Shown here: positions 11,702 to 22,659 of the stretch, piece after piece | Layout of the letters: every line of letters starts with the position of its first letter | Numbering within the stretch: position 1 is the stretch's first letter | Origin: Phaeosaccion multiseriatum | Taxonomy: Eukaryota > Ochrophyta, other classes | Assembly: GCA_965112735.1 (NCBI GenBank) | Contig: OZ218964.1 | Span: 1,736,001 to 1,800,000, forward strand | Reading direction: 5' to 3' | DNA: 64,000 nt | Notes under the pieces: generated by a model | The model's input: the letters and a program-made list of their open reading frames with translations, nothing else | Databases searched by the model: none | What the model was told of the DNA's origin: nothing | Translations under genes and position numbers: made by a program

Positions 11702-12575
11702 CAGTGGGGAGGAGAGCGGGGAAGACGATGGTGAGACAGGCAGCGGTAGAAGCAGCGAGGCTGTGGGAGGAGGCGTCAAGATGGATTGGTTGGCGGAGGA
11801 GGCCAAGGGACTGCTTAGCGATGACAGTGAGGAGGATGATGATGAGGAGGAGGAGAAAGAGGGATTTTCTAGTAGGGCTAGCTTGCTAGGGAATGGCCGC
11901 GCCCAGAGGGGGAGGGTTGAAAGTGATGACAGCGAGGAAGACGCTGAAAGTGACAGTGAGGAAAAGCAAGACATTAGGAAGGACGAGGATGAGACCACCG
12001 CCGAGAAGGGAAATACACCTCAGCCAGGACCATCCAAGCGAGCTTCGAAACCCTCTCAACACAGCAGCAACAGCAGTGATGACGATAGCAGCAGTAATGG
12101 CAGTAGTGACGACAATGACAGTAGCAGCAGTGGCAGCACTAGCAGTAGCGATGAAGACGAGAAGGATGAGAAGGACAAGGATGGTAGCAGCGACAGTGAC
12201 GACGACGATGATGACGAGACTGAAGGAAAGCCTGTCAAGTTGAATGACGACTTCTTTTTGGAAGAGGCACCCCCGGTAAGCAAAAGCGGTGTGTTGGGAG
12301 CGGGAGATTCAAGCAAGCAGCACACCGGGAGGGGCGGCGGAGGAAGGGGGGCAAGAGGGGGAGGACGAGGTAGCTTCAGAGGAAGAGGCGGGTTCAGAGG
12401 GAGGGGAGGAGGCGCGAGAGGAGGGGGTTTTGGCGCGGGCAGGGGACGGGGGTGGGGAGGGCAGAGAGGGGGGGGCAGGGGAGGGAGGGGCGAGGCCTAT
12501 GGGGCTAGAGGAGGGAGAGGAGGAGGAGGAGAAGGCGGCAGAGGACGAGGGAGAGGAGGGAGGGGGCAGTGGTAG
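10315..12575 (+). CDS. EFG1: EFG1-like rRNA-processing protein with long acidic and RGG tail
   Basis: Three exons: 10315-10542, 10785-10894, 11021-12575; 630 residues. The hallmark EFG1 block KPSIKNQIRSIRRQM ends exon 1, and exons 2-3 continue with a coiled coil then RYHKIKFIEKQKVARKIHKL, the second conserved block of the family. In yeast EFG1 is a nucleolar factor for 18S rRNA maturation. Residues from about 190 on are unusual: Lys/Glu-rich, then a run of about 22 Asp from a GAT array, an acidic Ser/Asp stretch with many SD/SE casein-kinase-2-like sites, and a C-terminal Gly/Arg-rich RGG region of about 75 residues. Typical EFG1 is 230-300 residues, so the tail more than doubles it and resembles nucleolin or GAR1 tails. 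The ATG at 10315 is preferred; in-frame upstream ATG at 10243 is possible but lies in the likely promoter. Confidence 0.8.
11637..11702. repeat. (GAT)22 coding microsatellite
   Basis: A pure GAT run in frame in the EFG1-like gene encodes a poly-Asp tract, so its length is likely to vary between strains. Confidence 0.95.
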
Positions 12576-12708
12576 TTAGTGAGGGGTGCTCACTGCACAC
12601 TCTGCTACTTGATTAAACAAGTCTTTACCTCTCTATTTTACTTTGCAGGCACATCTTTCTGTTTTGCTTTGTTTTTCACTTTCACGTCGCTCTACTGTAG
12701 TACTGTAA

Positions 12709-15700
12709 TCAAATGGAAGTGAGGTCCGACGTGAGATGCTTTGCGTTTTGCCGCACCCACGGGGCGATGACGCTTGCATGCACCACGATCCTGCCCGCGT
12801 TGCCCGGTACCGTGGTGGAGGAGATGGGAGGGTAGAACTCCTCCATCAACATACGCTGCACCTCTGGCCGAAGCACAGGCTCGTACTTCCGCTCGCTTCC
12901 CTTGCCCACTCCTGTGATGATGACCAAGTTTCGCGGCTGGGTGAGCGGCGGCGAGGTATTTGCATCTGTATCCGATGCTCCCATACCCGCTCCTGATCCT
13001 CCTCCTGCCGCTGCTGCTGCTACTGTTGTACCACCAACTGCTGTTCCTGCTGCTCCTACTGCTGCTGCATCACCAACAGCTGTGGTGATGCCCCCCCTCC
13101 CTACTGCGGACTGCACCGACGACGACAAGGACGACGAAGACATGTCGCTGAGAGCGGCTCGTACAGCAGCGTGTGCCATGGAGGAGGTGTAACCGTGCAG
13201 GTCAATGACGGACTCGGAGTCGCTGCTCTCCTCCACGCTCCACAGCCGCACTGCCTCCGCGCGGAGGGCCCGTTGGTACACCATGTCCTCTTCGTCGTAC
13301 ATTCCGGCCTCGTGGTAGGAGGAGAGGAGCGCGTTGAACAGAGGCTGCCGTTGGTCCTTGTCCTGATCCAGAGGCGCAAAGACAAGTGCCAGCTGCTCGA
13401 GGGCGTCCATCGCCTTGTCGAGCCCCTCCGCCTCCGCCAGCATTCTCAGCACATGCGCGGTGGATGCTCTGCTGGGCAACAACTCCTCTTTGACCATGCG
13501 CTGCAGCAGGTTCAGGCCCTCCTTCCACTCGCGGGGCTCCGTCACTGCGACGGCTATGACGCAGTTGAACGTACGTACCGTGGGCTGCAGACCAAGCTCG
13601 CCCATCTGGTCCAGGATACGCACTGCGCGAACGGCATAGTTGTGGGGGTCCTCTCTCCGCTTGTTGTTGTTGTTGTTGGCATTGGCATTGGCATTCTCCC
13701 GCTGCTGCTGCATGACCAACTGCTGCTGCTGCACGAGCATGTCCAGGGCGGTGTTGTAGATGGACACAGAGGGAGGCACGCTTCGATCGCGCATGGCCCG
13801 CAGCACGGCTTCCACAACGTCTCCCGACACATTCCCCTCCTTGCATGCTGCCAAGGCCCCTGCATAGGCGTACTGCCGCACGTCCTGGTGCTGAGCCAGG
13901 GCGGGGAGAGGCACTGCTCCTCCTTCAGCCCCCCGCAGAAGCCACTCTTGCTCGCTAGTAGTAGTGGAGGTACCACCCTTGGTGATGGTGTCTGTTCCGT
14001 CCTCCTGCCCAGCAATTGCTGCCTCGTCCTTGAGGAAAGAGCAAAAGAAATCGAGGGCTTTGGCCGGTTGGCCGGCATTCACACACGCCCACACCACTGC
14101 TCCATGGGTGACAAGGTCGGGCGTGAAGCCCTTCTCTCGCAACTCTTCCAGCAGCCTCAGTGCGGCGTCCACGTTCCCGTTCTTACTCAGCGTGACCATG
14201 GCTGCATTGTACGTGTGCAGGTGAGCGACACCCGACGCAGAGGCTCTGTTTAGGAGCTCCAACGCTGTCGACCAGTGGGCAGAGCCACACCCCCGTATTG
14301 CCGCTGCGTAGCTCCTTCCCGTGGGAGTTATGCCCTCTCGCTCCATGTTCTCCAACCACTTGACGCACACCTCCGGGCGGTGGGCATTGGCCGCTGCACC
14401 GATGAGTGTATGATAGCTGACCGCGTCCGGCTGAACACCTTCCGCCAGTTGCATATCTTCCAGCAGGGCCTGAGCACCGTCCACGTCTCCTCTGTCCGCA
14501 TGCAGTGCCATGAGCGTGTTGAAGGTGTACAGGTCCGGATACGCTCTCTCGCGGCGCATCTTGGCCAGCAGCTCGTACGCCCGGCACAAGTTGCCTTGCG
14601 ACTTGCACGCTGAAATGGCAGTATTGTACGACACCACGTCCGGGACGAGAGGGCGCCCGTTCGGCCCCGACGGGTCTTCGCGCATCATCTCCAACAGGTT
14701 GGCGACTCTCTCCCACTCTCCACAGGCCTTGCAGAGCGCCATGACTAAGTTGTAAGTGCGCACCTCCCGCTTAATATTAGACTCCCACATGTCTCTGAGC
14801 AGGCCCAGGCCTGGGTACAGCAGCTCCCTCTTAGAGCACACCAGGAGCGCCGCGTTGAAAGCCGAAGCGGTTACGCGGGGGAGGAATGCAGCAGCACCAG
14901 CATCAGCAGCAGTTGGTGAGACAGTAGCAGCTGCAGTCTGAGTGCCGTCGCTCTCACCACCATCACCACCAGCAGCAGCAGTAGCATCCTCTTTACCCAC
15001 GGTGCCGTCTGCGACTAAGCCGTTGCCTCCTCCTCGTCCAGCCGCATCATCAGCCTGGCTATGCAGTGCCTCGTACAGCAGCTCCAGTCCTTCCTGCCAA
15101 CGGCCCAAGTTGCCATACGCTGTCACAACGATGCACAGGCAGCGTTCGCTCATGGGAAGCCTCTTCATATTCATTTCCTCCTTCAGCCGCAACGCGACAT
15201 TGCTCCTCCCCTGCGAGACACTCTCTGTCATGATGGACGCGTAGGTGCTGGCCCCGCAGCCCTTCAACCCAGTGAGCATCTTGCTCACCTTGCCCCACTC
15301 GCCCCGGTCCATGTACAGCTTGGCAATCTCCAAGCAGAGAGAGGAGGCATCATTGTCCTTCACATTGGTGGAGGCACCTTGCAAAAGCGCGAGGGCTTCG
15401 TCCGCATTCCCCTGCGCCACTTGCACTTGTGCGACTTCAGTCCACATCTTCCCGTCGGGCAGCACTCCCAGCTCTGTTGCCAGGACGCGTTGGACGTAGC
15501 CGGCCTCTTTGTACAGGCCTGTAAGCGGAGAACAGAAGGACGGAACGGGGGGAGACATTTCAACAAAAAGCAGAGTACAAAGTCAGAGAAGGGCGTACAA
15601 ACACCAAAGCGAGGAGCGTAAAACGACAAACGACCGTACCGGCGTCTGCAAGCGCCTGGACCGTAGCGGCTCCAGCTGCATTCGCCTCCTTAAGCGCCTC

Positions 15701-17971
15701 CGTGGCCCCCCAGCGGTCCTCCGCGCTCTTAAGCAAGAGCTTGGCCTCCGCCACCTCCTGCATCATCAAATGGGCGGTCATGGCTTTACCGCAAATCTCC
15801 AAGTTTCCCCAGAAGCGCCTCTCTACTTCAGCGTTGACCAGGACTGCCCACCGCCAACTGCGCTCCTGGATGCACGCCGTCATGATGTACTGGTACAGCT
15901 GCTCATTGGGCTGTATGCCGAATGCCTGCATGTCCGCATAGAGGGAGAGCACCTGCACCCATTGACCTGCACTCTTCATCACGTCCATCAGCTTGGCAAA
16001 GGTCAGAAACACGGGCCGAATGCCTCCATGCTCTGGCTTCTGCATATCCCTGTAGAGCTCCATTGCCTTGGACCAGTACTTGCCACGCTTGCTCCCACAG
16101 ACTCCTATGAGCAGTGCATATGTCAGTGCGTCCGGTTTTGCAGCCCACCTCTTCCCTTGAGGGGCTGGCCACCCTCTGACGTTGTCGCCGTTCCCTTTTG
16201 CAGCAGCAGATGTTCCTCTCCCTGCCCCTCCCCCTTCTCCTCCGCCCCCTCCTCCCTCTCCTTTGCCTCCTCTTTCTACTTGTCCTCCTGCTAGTGCTAC
16301 TGAGCTCTCTTGCTGTGCTACCGCCACCTTTGCAGCCGGCCCGCCGCTGCCCTCCCCCGTCAGCCTCTGCAGACACTGGATCGCCAGAGGAAAGTCGTGC
16401 TTCAGATCACACAGCATAATGGCACTATTGAGCGTGAAGGTGTCGGGCGTAAGTGCCCACTCCTCTTCCAACTTGCGCAGGAGCCCCAGCCCCCTCTGCC
16501 AATCCCCACAGCGGTAGCACAGATCCATGGCTGTATTGTACGTGGCGACTGAGCGTGGCACTCTCCTGTTCCACATGTCGCTGAGTAAGTACAGCCCCTC
16601 GTCCAGCTTGCCACCCGTTTTGCAGCAGGTGATGGCCGCAGTGTAAATCTCTGCCGTGGGTCGAATGCCCCACGCCCGGCTCTTTTGAATGAGGATGAGA
16701 GCCTGGGACAGCCTCCCCTCCTTGGTGTACGCGCTCACTGCCGCCGCTATGGTGCGCTCCGTAGGGACGATGCCTTGCTTCTGCCCCCCTCTGCGCATCT
16801 CCTCCAGCAGCGCCTCGGCCTCGCGCCACTTGCCTACCCCCGCGCACGCCCAGATGGTCGCGGTGTAGAGGCACGTGTCTACCATTACATTCTTGTCGGC
16901 CTTTGCCTGCTGCAGCAGGGCGAGGCCTTCCTCCCACCACTTGGCATTGGCGCAGGCAGTGATGGTGGAGGTGTACACAAATGCATCGGTCTGCAGGCCC
17001 CACCCTTTCAGTGTCTCCAAGGCGGTGATGGCTTTCCTGGGCTGTCCCAAGTGTGCCAAGGCGCCAATGTACTGCGTGTAGCTAAACACAGTGGGAAGCA
17101 GCACCCGCCACCCGTACCTCTTGTCACTCTTGGTGATGTAGTCTGTGTCCAAGTGCGCCTCAAAGTGTTCCACAGCCCTCTGGTGCTCCCCTCCCCGCAC
17201 CATGGCAAACAGCAGATTGTCATGCGAAAGAATGGACGCCCCGTCCGCCAGCTCCCGGTCCATGTAATTGAGAATATCCATCGTCTCTCGCCAGCACCCC
17301 TCCTTGGCCAGACAGCGAGTCATGCGAGAGAGCGACTCGTCACTCTTCTCCACACCAAAGCGCCCGCAGTTCCGAATCAAGCTCCAGCCCTCGCTCCATT
17401 GCCCATGAACCGCAGCGGCTGCTACAGCCCCTCCCAGCTGCTTGGGCGTGAGGAGGAGCTTCTCCCTCCCCTCCCGCTCTCTCAGCAGCAGCTGTAGAAG
17501 TTGAAAGGCAGGCTGGCGAATGGCCTTCCCCCTGGCGGCGTCCATGTGCCGAAGAATCACCCTCAGCTCCTCCGCCACTGGCGGCGGTGGCCTCCCTGCT
17601 CCGTCGCCTCTTTCGCCCTGTTGCTTTCCCCTTCCTCCTCTCCCCCCATCCCCTTGAATTGCTGCTGTTTCTCCACCTTCCTCCTTCGCTCCTGCTCTCA
17701 TGCTGAGGCTCTTCCTGCTCCCTCCCCCCATTCGGCAGGAAGATGCTCCTCCTCCTGTACGTATCCCAGTCGGTGGCAGAGGTCGATCATCATCTTCTCT
17801 CCCCACTCTCCCGTCCAAGGGCCGTAAAGACTGCTGCCGAGGCCTCTTACGGAGCTTGATCGCCCAGCCCCTCCTGGCCCCTCCTGTGGCCCCACCACTC
17901 GGAGTGAAGCCCTCGGCCCTTTGCGAAGAGAGCAGGGCCGCAGCAGCCGCCGCAGCCGCCGCCGATCGCAT
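12709..17971 (-). CDS. Large pentatricopeptide-repeat protein with C-terminal SMR domain
   Basis: Two exons, 15640-17971 and 12709-15518, joined by a 121-bp phase-1 intron; 1,713 residues. Many tandem ~35-residue PPR helices are visible (VFSYTQYIGALAHLGQPRKA, VVSYNTAISACKSQGNLCRA, LYTFNTLMALHADRGDVDGA, HTYNAAMVTLSKNGNVDAAL). The C-terminus has an SMR domain starting at about residue 1,550 with the DLHG motif (SVIDLHGYTSSMAHAAVRAA) and ending VIITGVGKGS...LMEEFYPP, interrupted by an Ala/Gly low-complexity insert. PPR-SMR proteins bind organellar RNA and act in plastid or mitochondrial gene expression. The ATG at 17971 gives MRSAAAAAAAAALLSSQRAE then GFTPSG, which could be a signal peptide plus Phe-containing plastid transit start; this is inference. 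The frame is open 158 codons further upstream, but that part overlaps the divergent neighbour and is poly-Pro. Confidence 0.85.
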
Positions 17972-18317
17972 GGCCCCTTGTTCGAAGGACCCTTCCTTAC
18001 GGGTGCGGAGGACACTCCGGCGTCCACCCTGATCTTGATGTGGCACCTCGGCCTCAAGGATGCCAGTTTGGCTTTGCGCTTCCAGAAATATCACCAACTC
18101 GCCGGCCCCCCCCCCTTCTTCTCTTCTTCCCATATACATCTTCTCAAGAAGAAAGATGCGTGGCAGAGAAACTATTCCACCTCCTTCGCCAACCGGCGGA
18201 GGAGGAGCGTCAGCAGTAGGGGTGGAGGGCGGAGGAGGAGGAGCAGGTGGTGGTGGTGGTGGTGGAGGAGGAGGGGGCGGAGGAGCTGGTGCAGGGGGCG
18301 GAGCAGGAGGAGGCGCT
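17972..18317. promoter_or_regulatory. Divergent promoter region of the PPR-SMR and VHS-GAT genes
   Basis: The region contains a GGA/GGT-rich tract at about 18195-18300 and is open on both strands, as poly-Gly on plus and poly-Pro on minus. Whether the N-terminal part of either protein extends into it cannot be settled from sequence. Confidence 0.45.
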
Positions 18318-20715
18318 ATGTCGGAGATGGGCTCCTCAATGAACAGCATCTTCGGCACATTGGCAAAAGATATGAGCCTCCTGGGCTCTTCAATCAAGGA
18401 GAAGGGGGAAGAGCTCATCGGAAGCAATCCTATCGGTGAGGCCATTCACAAGGCCGTCAGCGAGGACAACATTGGCACCGATTGGGGCCTGAATCTCGGT
18501 ACGTTGGTTGCTATCTTTTCCTTGCTCGATTTGCTCCCTTTCTTGCTTTGTGCACCATTAGGTTTTGTGTAGTCAACTCGTCTCAAGAAGGAGGACGACG
18601 ACGAAGAGAAGGGAAAAAGGACACGAATGGAAATCAGTGTCTGTGTTCCCCCCTTTTGACTTCGTTCTCATCTGTCTCCCTCCTCACCTCCGTCACTCCT
18701 TCGCCTCTCCCCCTACCCCCCCCGGTCTTCTCTCTCTCCATTTTCACCTACCTCCACCCACCTCGTTCTCGTCCACCTTCTCCTCCGCCCTCCTGCCGCT
18801 GTTTCAGAGATTTGCGATCTGATCAATCAAAGCCCCTCCGAAGGTCCGGTAAAGGCCGTTCGCACCCTACGGAAGCACCTGCGCAGCGAGAACCCCAAGG
18901 TTGTGCAGCTCACTCTCACCTTGTGCGAGGCTTGTGCCAAAAAGTAAGTACAGATGGATGGGCATAGAGCCGACGAACACAAGTGTCCAACCTGCCTTGT
19001 ATCCTCACCGACGCCCACCAGCTTCCAATTCCCATCTCCCTCCTCCTTGTCTCAACACTTCCGCCACTCACTTCATCGCCGCCCTGCGCTGCTGCTTTCC
19101 ACGCACCCTGTGTCTCTTGCTGGCCGCAACGAACGAAATGCATGAAAATCAGTTGTGGGGCACACCTTCACTTGGCCTTTGCTAATCGCGACTTTCTCAA
19201 GGACATCACAGCATCTGCTGACGGGAGTAAAGGCAGCGAGGTGCGTGAGCGTGGGAGTGGAAGAATCTCGAAGAGGATTGGACGATACAACTTACGCTTT
19301 CCTCATACCAAAAGGATGTCGGACCATGAAGAAGGAAGAGCTCCCCAAAGGCGCTCGGGGGCTGACAGGACATGTCCATTTGTTCCTCTTGTGGCTGCTG
19401 TGTCTCGTGCCTTGCCAATACTAATTGCTGCCTCCTTCTTGCCTTCCCACGTCGTTCTTGTTTACTTATTTATATGTTTGATTTGGTTTTGGTTTCTTTG
19501 CTCTTCCTCCTGCGGCCGGCCACGCAGGCTCGGCTCCAGACCCTTCGCCTCATCAAGGAGTGGGCCCTGGCGTTTAAGGACGATTACTCCCTGCGGGGCT
19601 TTGTCGACGTGTACGAAGGGCTGTTGCTCAGGGGCGTGGTCTTCCCGGAGGTGGACGGGGCGCCAATTGTTCTTCCTCCCATGCCGCCCACACAGAGCCG
19701 GCGACAAGGGCAGGGGCAGAGGCAGCAGGCAGCACAAGGAGCGGGGGCGGAGAGCGAGCAGCAGGCTCTTCTGAGTCCAGAAGAGGAGCTGAAGAAGCTT
19801 ACGGAGGATCTGCAAGCGGTGAAGGAGAGGGTCGAGCTGTGTCAGCAGATGATGGGAGAGTCCCCTGGGGTGGAGCGCGACCCCGTGCTGGCTGAGGTGG
19901 TGGGGTACCTGCACGCCTGCAAGCCTCGAATGGTGGACATCATCCAGGCGGGCATGTCCGGCAATGACCGTTACATTGGAGCAGATGTACTGGAGGGCAC
20001 GCTCAAGGTAAACGACTCTCTGCTACGCACGCTCAAGGCGGAGGAGGAAGGGACGCCCATTGAAGTGGAAAAATTCGAGCTAGACTTTACTGCAAGTCTG
20101 GCTGCTGCCACTGCTGGTGCTGCTGCTGCCTCTACCACTGGTGCTGGTGCTGGTGCTGGTGCTGCTGTGACTGGCAGCGAGAGTGGTGACGGGGGAGATG
20201 ACTTGTTGAGCTTTGGGGGACAGGCGGAAGAGGCCGCGGACGGTGGAGGCAAGCCCAGCTTCACTATTGACGGAAACTACGATGACGTCGACGACGACGA
20301 GGAGGAGGAGGGAGGGCTCGTAAGAAGGGGTTCCCCTCCGGTACCCGCTGAGGAGGAGGTGGTGGCGGCGGTGGCGGCGGCTGAGAAGGAGGAGAAGAAG
20401 GTGGTGGTGGACGAGGTGGAGGGGGGAGGGGGCGCTGAGAAGAGTAGTAGTGCCGCCGCAGCTTCAGACCCGTTTGATGAATTCGCCGAGCTCATGAAGG
20501 AAACCGAAGACGTTTCGCTTGGAGGGAGTGGGGCCGGGCAAGACGAGGATCCGTTTGCTCATGTTGAGGGGCCAGGAACAAAGGCAGACACAGAGGTAGG
20601 GGTGGCTGCTGCGGCCTCTTCCGCTACTGCGGACGACGACGTGGACTTCGATTCCTTCCTTGCTTCGATGGAGAAGAGCGATAAGAAGGACTCTGCTGGA
20701 AAGCCCACTGCATAG
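18318..20715 (+). CDS. TOM1/GGA-like VHS-GAT endosomal sorting adaptor
   Basis: Four exons: 18318-18498, 18808-18943, 19153-19240, 19528-20715; 530 residues. The VHS domain spans exons 1-4 (IGEAIHKAVSEDNIGTDWGL, ICDLINQSPSEGPVKAVRTL, LTLTLCEACAKNCG, ARLQTLRLIKEWALAFKDDY). A GAT helical bundle follows (EEELKKLTEDLQAVKERVEL through VLEGTLKVNDSLLRTLKAEE). The acidic C-terminal half carries DDLLSF, a clathrin-box-like motif, and DPFDEF and EDPFAH, AP2/clathrin-adaptor-type DPF motifs. TOM1-family proteins bind ubiquitinated cargo at endosomes and hand it to ESCRT and clathrin; no gamma-ear domain is seen, so it is TOM1-like rather than GGA. The start MSEMGSSMNS at 18318 is preferred; an in-frame ATG at 18156 would add about 54 mostly Gly residues. 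Confidence 0.85.
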
Positions 20716-21366
20716 TCAGGCTTTGTCATTGAAGGGGTAGGTGGGTTTCTGTTGTTGTCATTCGTTATTCCCTCTTAATTGAATGTACGTTGTATACTTT
20801 GGTGCGGGTGCGTGTGCCATCTCCGAACACAATCGAAAGTCACGTCACCAACCCCGCGATACGGGTGTGTCCTCTCCACCGCCGCCGCCACCTCCACCAT
20901 GCCTGTCTCGCCGCCCCAAGCACGCCAGGAAGCACCGCTTCATCTCCCTCAGCCTCACCCCCCTCCCCGTGGAAGGCTGTGCTTCAAAGAAACAACCTAA
21001 AATCGTTGTATGGCTGTGGCAGGTGGTCCGTCGCTTCGCTGCCGGTGCCCTTGGTGCTATCCTCCATCTGCCCACCAAAACCGCGACACGTGTGCTGGAA
21101 GAGGTTGTCCCACGTCTACTCCAGCAGCAGCTGCAGCAGCAGTTGGTGATACAGCCGCATCAGTAGTCCTCTAATATCGCCAGAAGCAGCGCCACAAACA
21201 CGCACGCAGGCCATACCACAAGCGGCGCCTGCTCCGGAACTGCGTATCCCGATTACCCTCCCCCCCCCCCCCCGCCCCGAGGAAGGGCTCAAAATTTGCG
21301 CTTGACCGGCAGACAGGAGGCGCTGAGGTGCTGTCGCCGCCTCTCAACCCTTGCCCAGCCCTTCTA
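20716..21366. other. Convergent intergenic region, no supported gene
   Basis: This holds the 3' flanks of the VHS-GAT gene and Sm-D3. A 127-codon plus-strand frame at 20783-21166 has no family signal. The region includes CAG-rich sequence at 21121-21170 with one copy of the dispersed TTGGTGATACAGC motif, and a poly-C run at 21259-21274. Confidence 0.5.
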
Positions 21367-22374
21367 CTATGTCTTCTTCTTCTTAGACTTCTTCAAGAAC
21401 GTTTTGCTCGCCTCTGCGCGCAACGCAACGAACGAACGGGAAAGTAGAGGGGAGGGATGTCGACAGAGCAAGAAATGGGGGGGTGGAGGGGCAGCGGTTT
21501 TTAGTGGCAGACGAGCAGCAGCCCACTTGTTGCTACTGCTATTTCAATGCAAACAGAGCACGAGAATAGCGTACGACTTGAATATACTCCACAGTGCCGT
21601 CCCCAAAGAGGGCCGGGAAGGCTCAACAACAGGGAGCTGGTGTTGTGGGGTCACTTGGCCTTCCAAGAGCAGGGTAAGCTTTGAACACAAAAGGTGGCGG
21701 ACCCATTGCGTTTGGGGTGACTCATGGTGTTTGCGGTGGATTGGGTGTGCCCCTTGCAAGCACAGCCACACATCGCAGGCCCCTCACCTGCTGGTAGCGC
21801 GCCGACCATTTTTTGCACCCCCTTAAACACTGGAGCACTCTTGAGAATGTCCGGTAGAATGACAAACTTGATGTGCCCCCCCCTCAAATACACCTGCTCC
21901 AGCCTCGACACCTTCCCGTTCCGTGCCGTCATTGTAACTGCAAGGACGCACACCAGATAAGAAATACGGTTAGTACTAAAAAGCACCCGACCTGTACCCT
22001 CAGATAGAGCAACCGACTTAGGCGACTCAGCGGCGGCAAAAGGGGGAGAAAGCCGCAAGCCGCCTTCAATATCGTTACATCCATTTCCTCACGTGTCCGT
22101 ACCGCTCGCACAGCTTGGACTTACCCCCTGTCAAGAAGCAGTTCATAGTATCTTCCGCCTCATCCAGCTTCCCTCTATAGACCTCCCCGTTCTTCAGCTC
22201 CACAGTCACCACATGGTTCTCCGCCTCGTGCAGCAGCTTCACCGGCACACCAATACCTGTGCGTGCAAGATAGAGAGAGAGGACGAAAGCAGAGCGTTCA
22301 GGAAGGTCAGTGAGCTGGCTGAAGCTCAGCCGGAGATCGCCTCCCAGACCGGTGCGCTTACTCTGATCTGCCAT
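21367..22374 (-). CDS. SNRPD3: Small nuclear ribonucleoprotein Sm-D3
   Basis: Four exons: 22362-22374 (13 nt), 22125-22256, 21788-21937, 21367-21413; 113 residues. The protein starts [20 protein letters not shown] and continues with the Sm1 motif ([20 protein letters not shown]) and Sm2 motif ([20 protein letters not shown]), then [14 protein letters not shown]. This is Sm-D3, a core ring protein of spliceosomal U snRNPs, which fits the heavy use of introns here. The usual RG-rich tail is replaced by a short Lys-rich end ([12 protein letters not shown]). That last exon was placed from a good acceptor and in-frame stop after a ~375-bp intron and is less certain than the rest; the first exon is supported by exact phase match. 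Confidence 0.88.
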
Positions 22375-22659
22375 GGCTGCTGCCCGCTGCTTCTGCGTTC
22401 CCCGCGCTCCCTCCCACCCCAGACAGGAGTGTTCACGGAACGCTGGGTCCTTTGATGTGGCGGGACGCTGCTCTCTTCTCTGTGTCGAGGCTATTTGTCG
22501 CAATAAAGGCCATTTTTCGCCCACCGGGGGGGTGGTTGCGAGTTTCAGTGCGCCTGCCCCGTTTCGAGGAAGTTCTCGCTCACAGGTTAGACCATAGCTT
22601 TAGGCAAACGTAGTAGCTTAAAGCAACCAGCGTACGCAGGTGAAGGAGGGTAGAGCAGC
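22375..22659. promoter_or_regulatory. Divergent promoter region of Sm-D3 and the proteasome beta gene
   Basis: These 285 bp lie between two opposed start codons. No clear core promoter motif was recognised. Confidence 0.45.

Noticed and set aside
13171-14253. 360-codon plus-strand open frame
   Set aside because: It lies antisense to the PPR-SMR gene and has no recognisable domain.
17972-18445. N-terminal extension of the PPR-SMR protein
   Set aside because: The extra frame is poly-Pro, overlaps exon 1 of the divergent VHS-GAT gene, and would hide the presequence-like start at 17971.
20783-21166. 127-codon plus-strand open frame
   Set aside because: It begins in the 3' flank of the VHS-GAT gene, ends in CAG repeats and shows no family signal.
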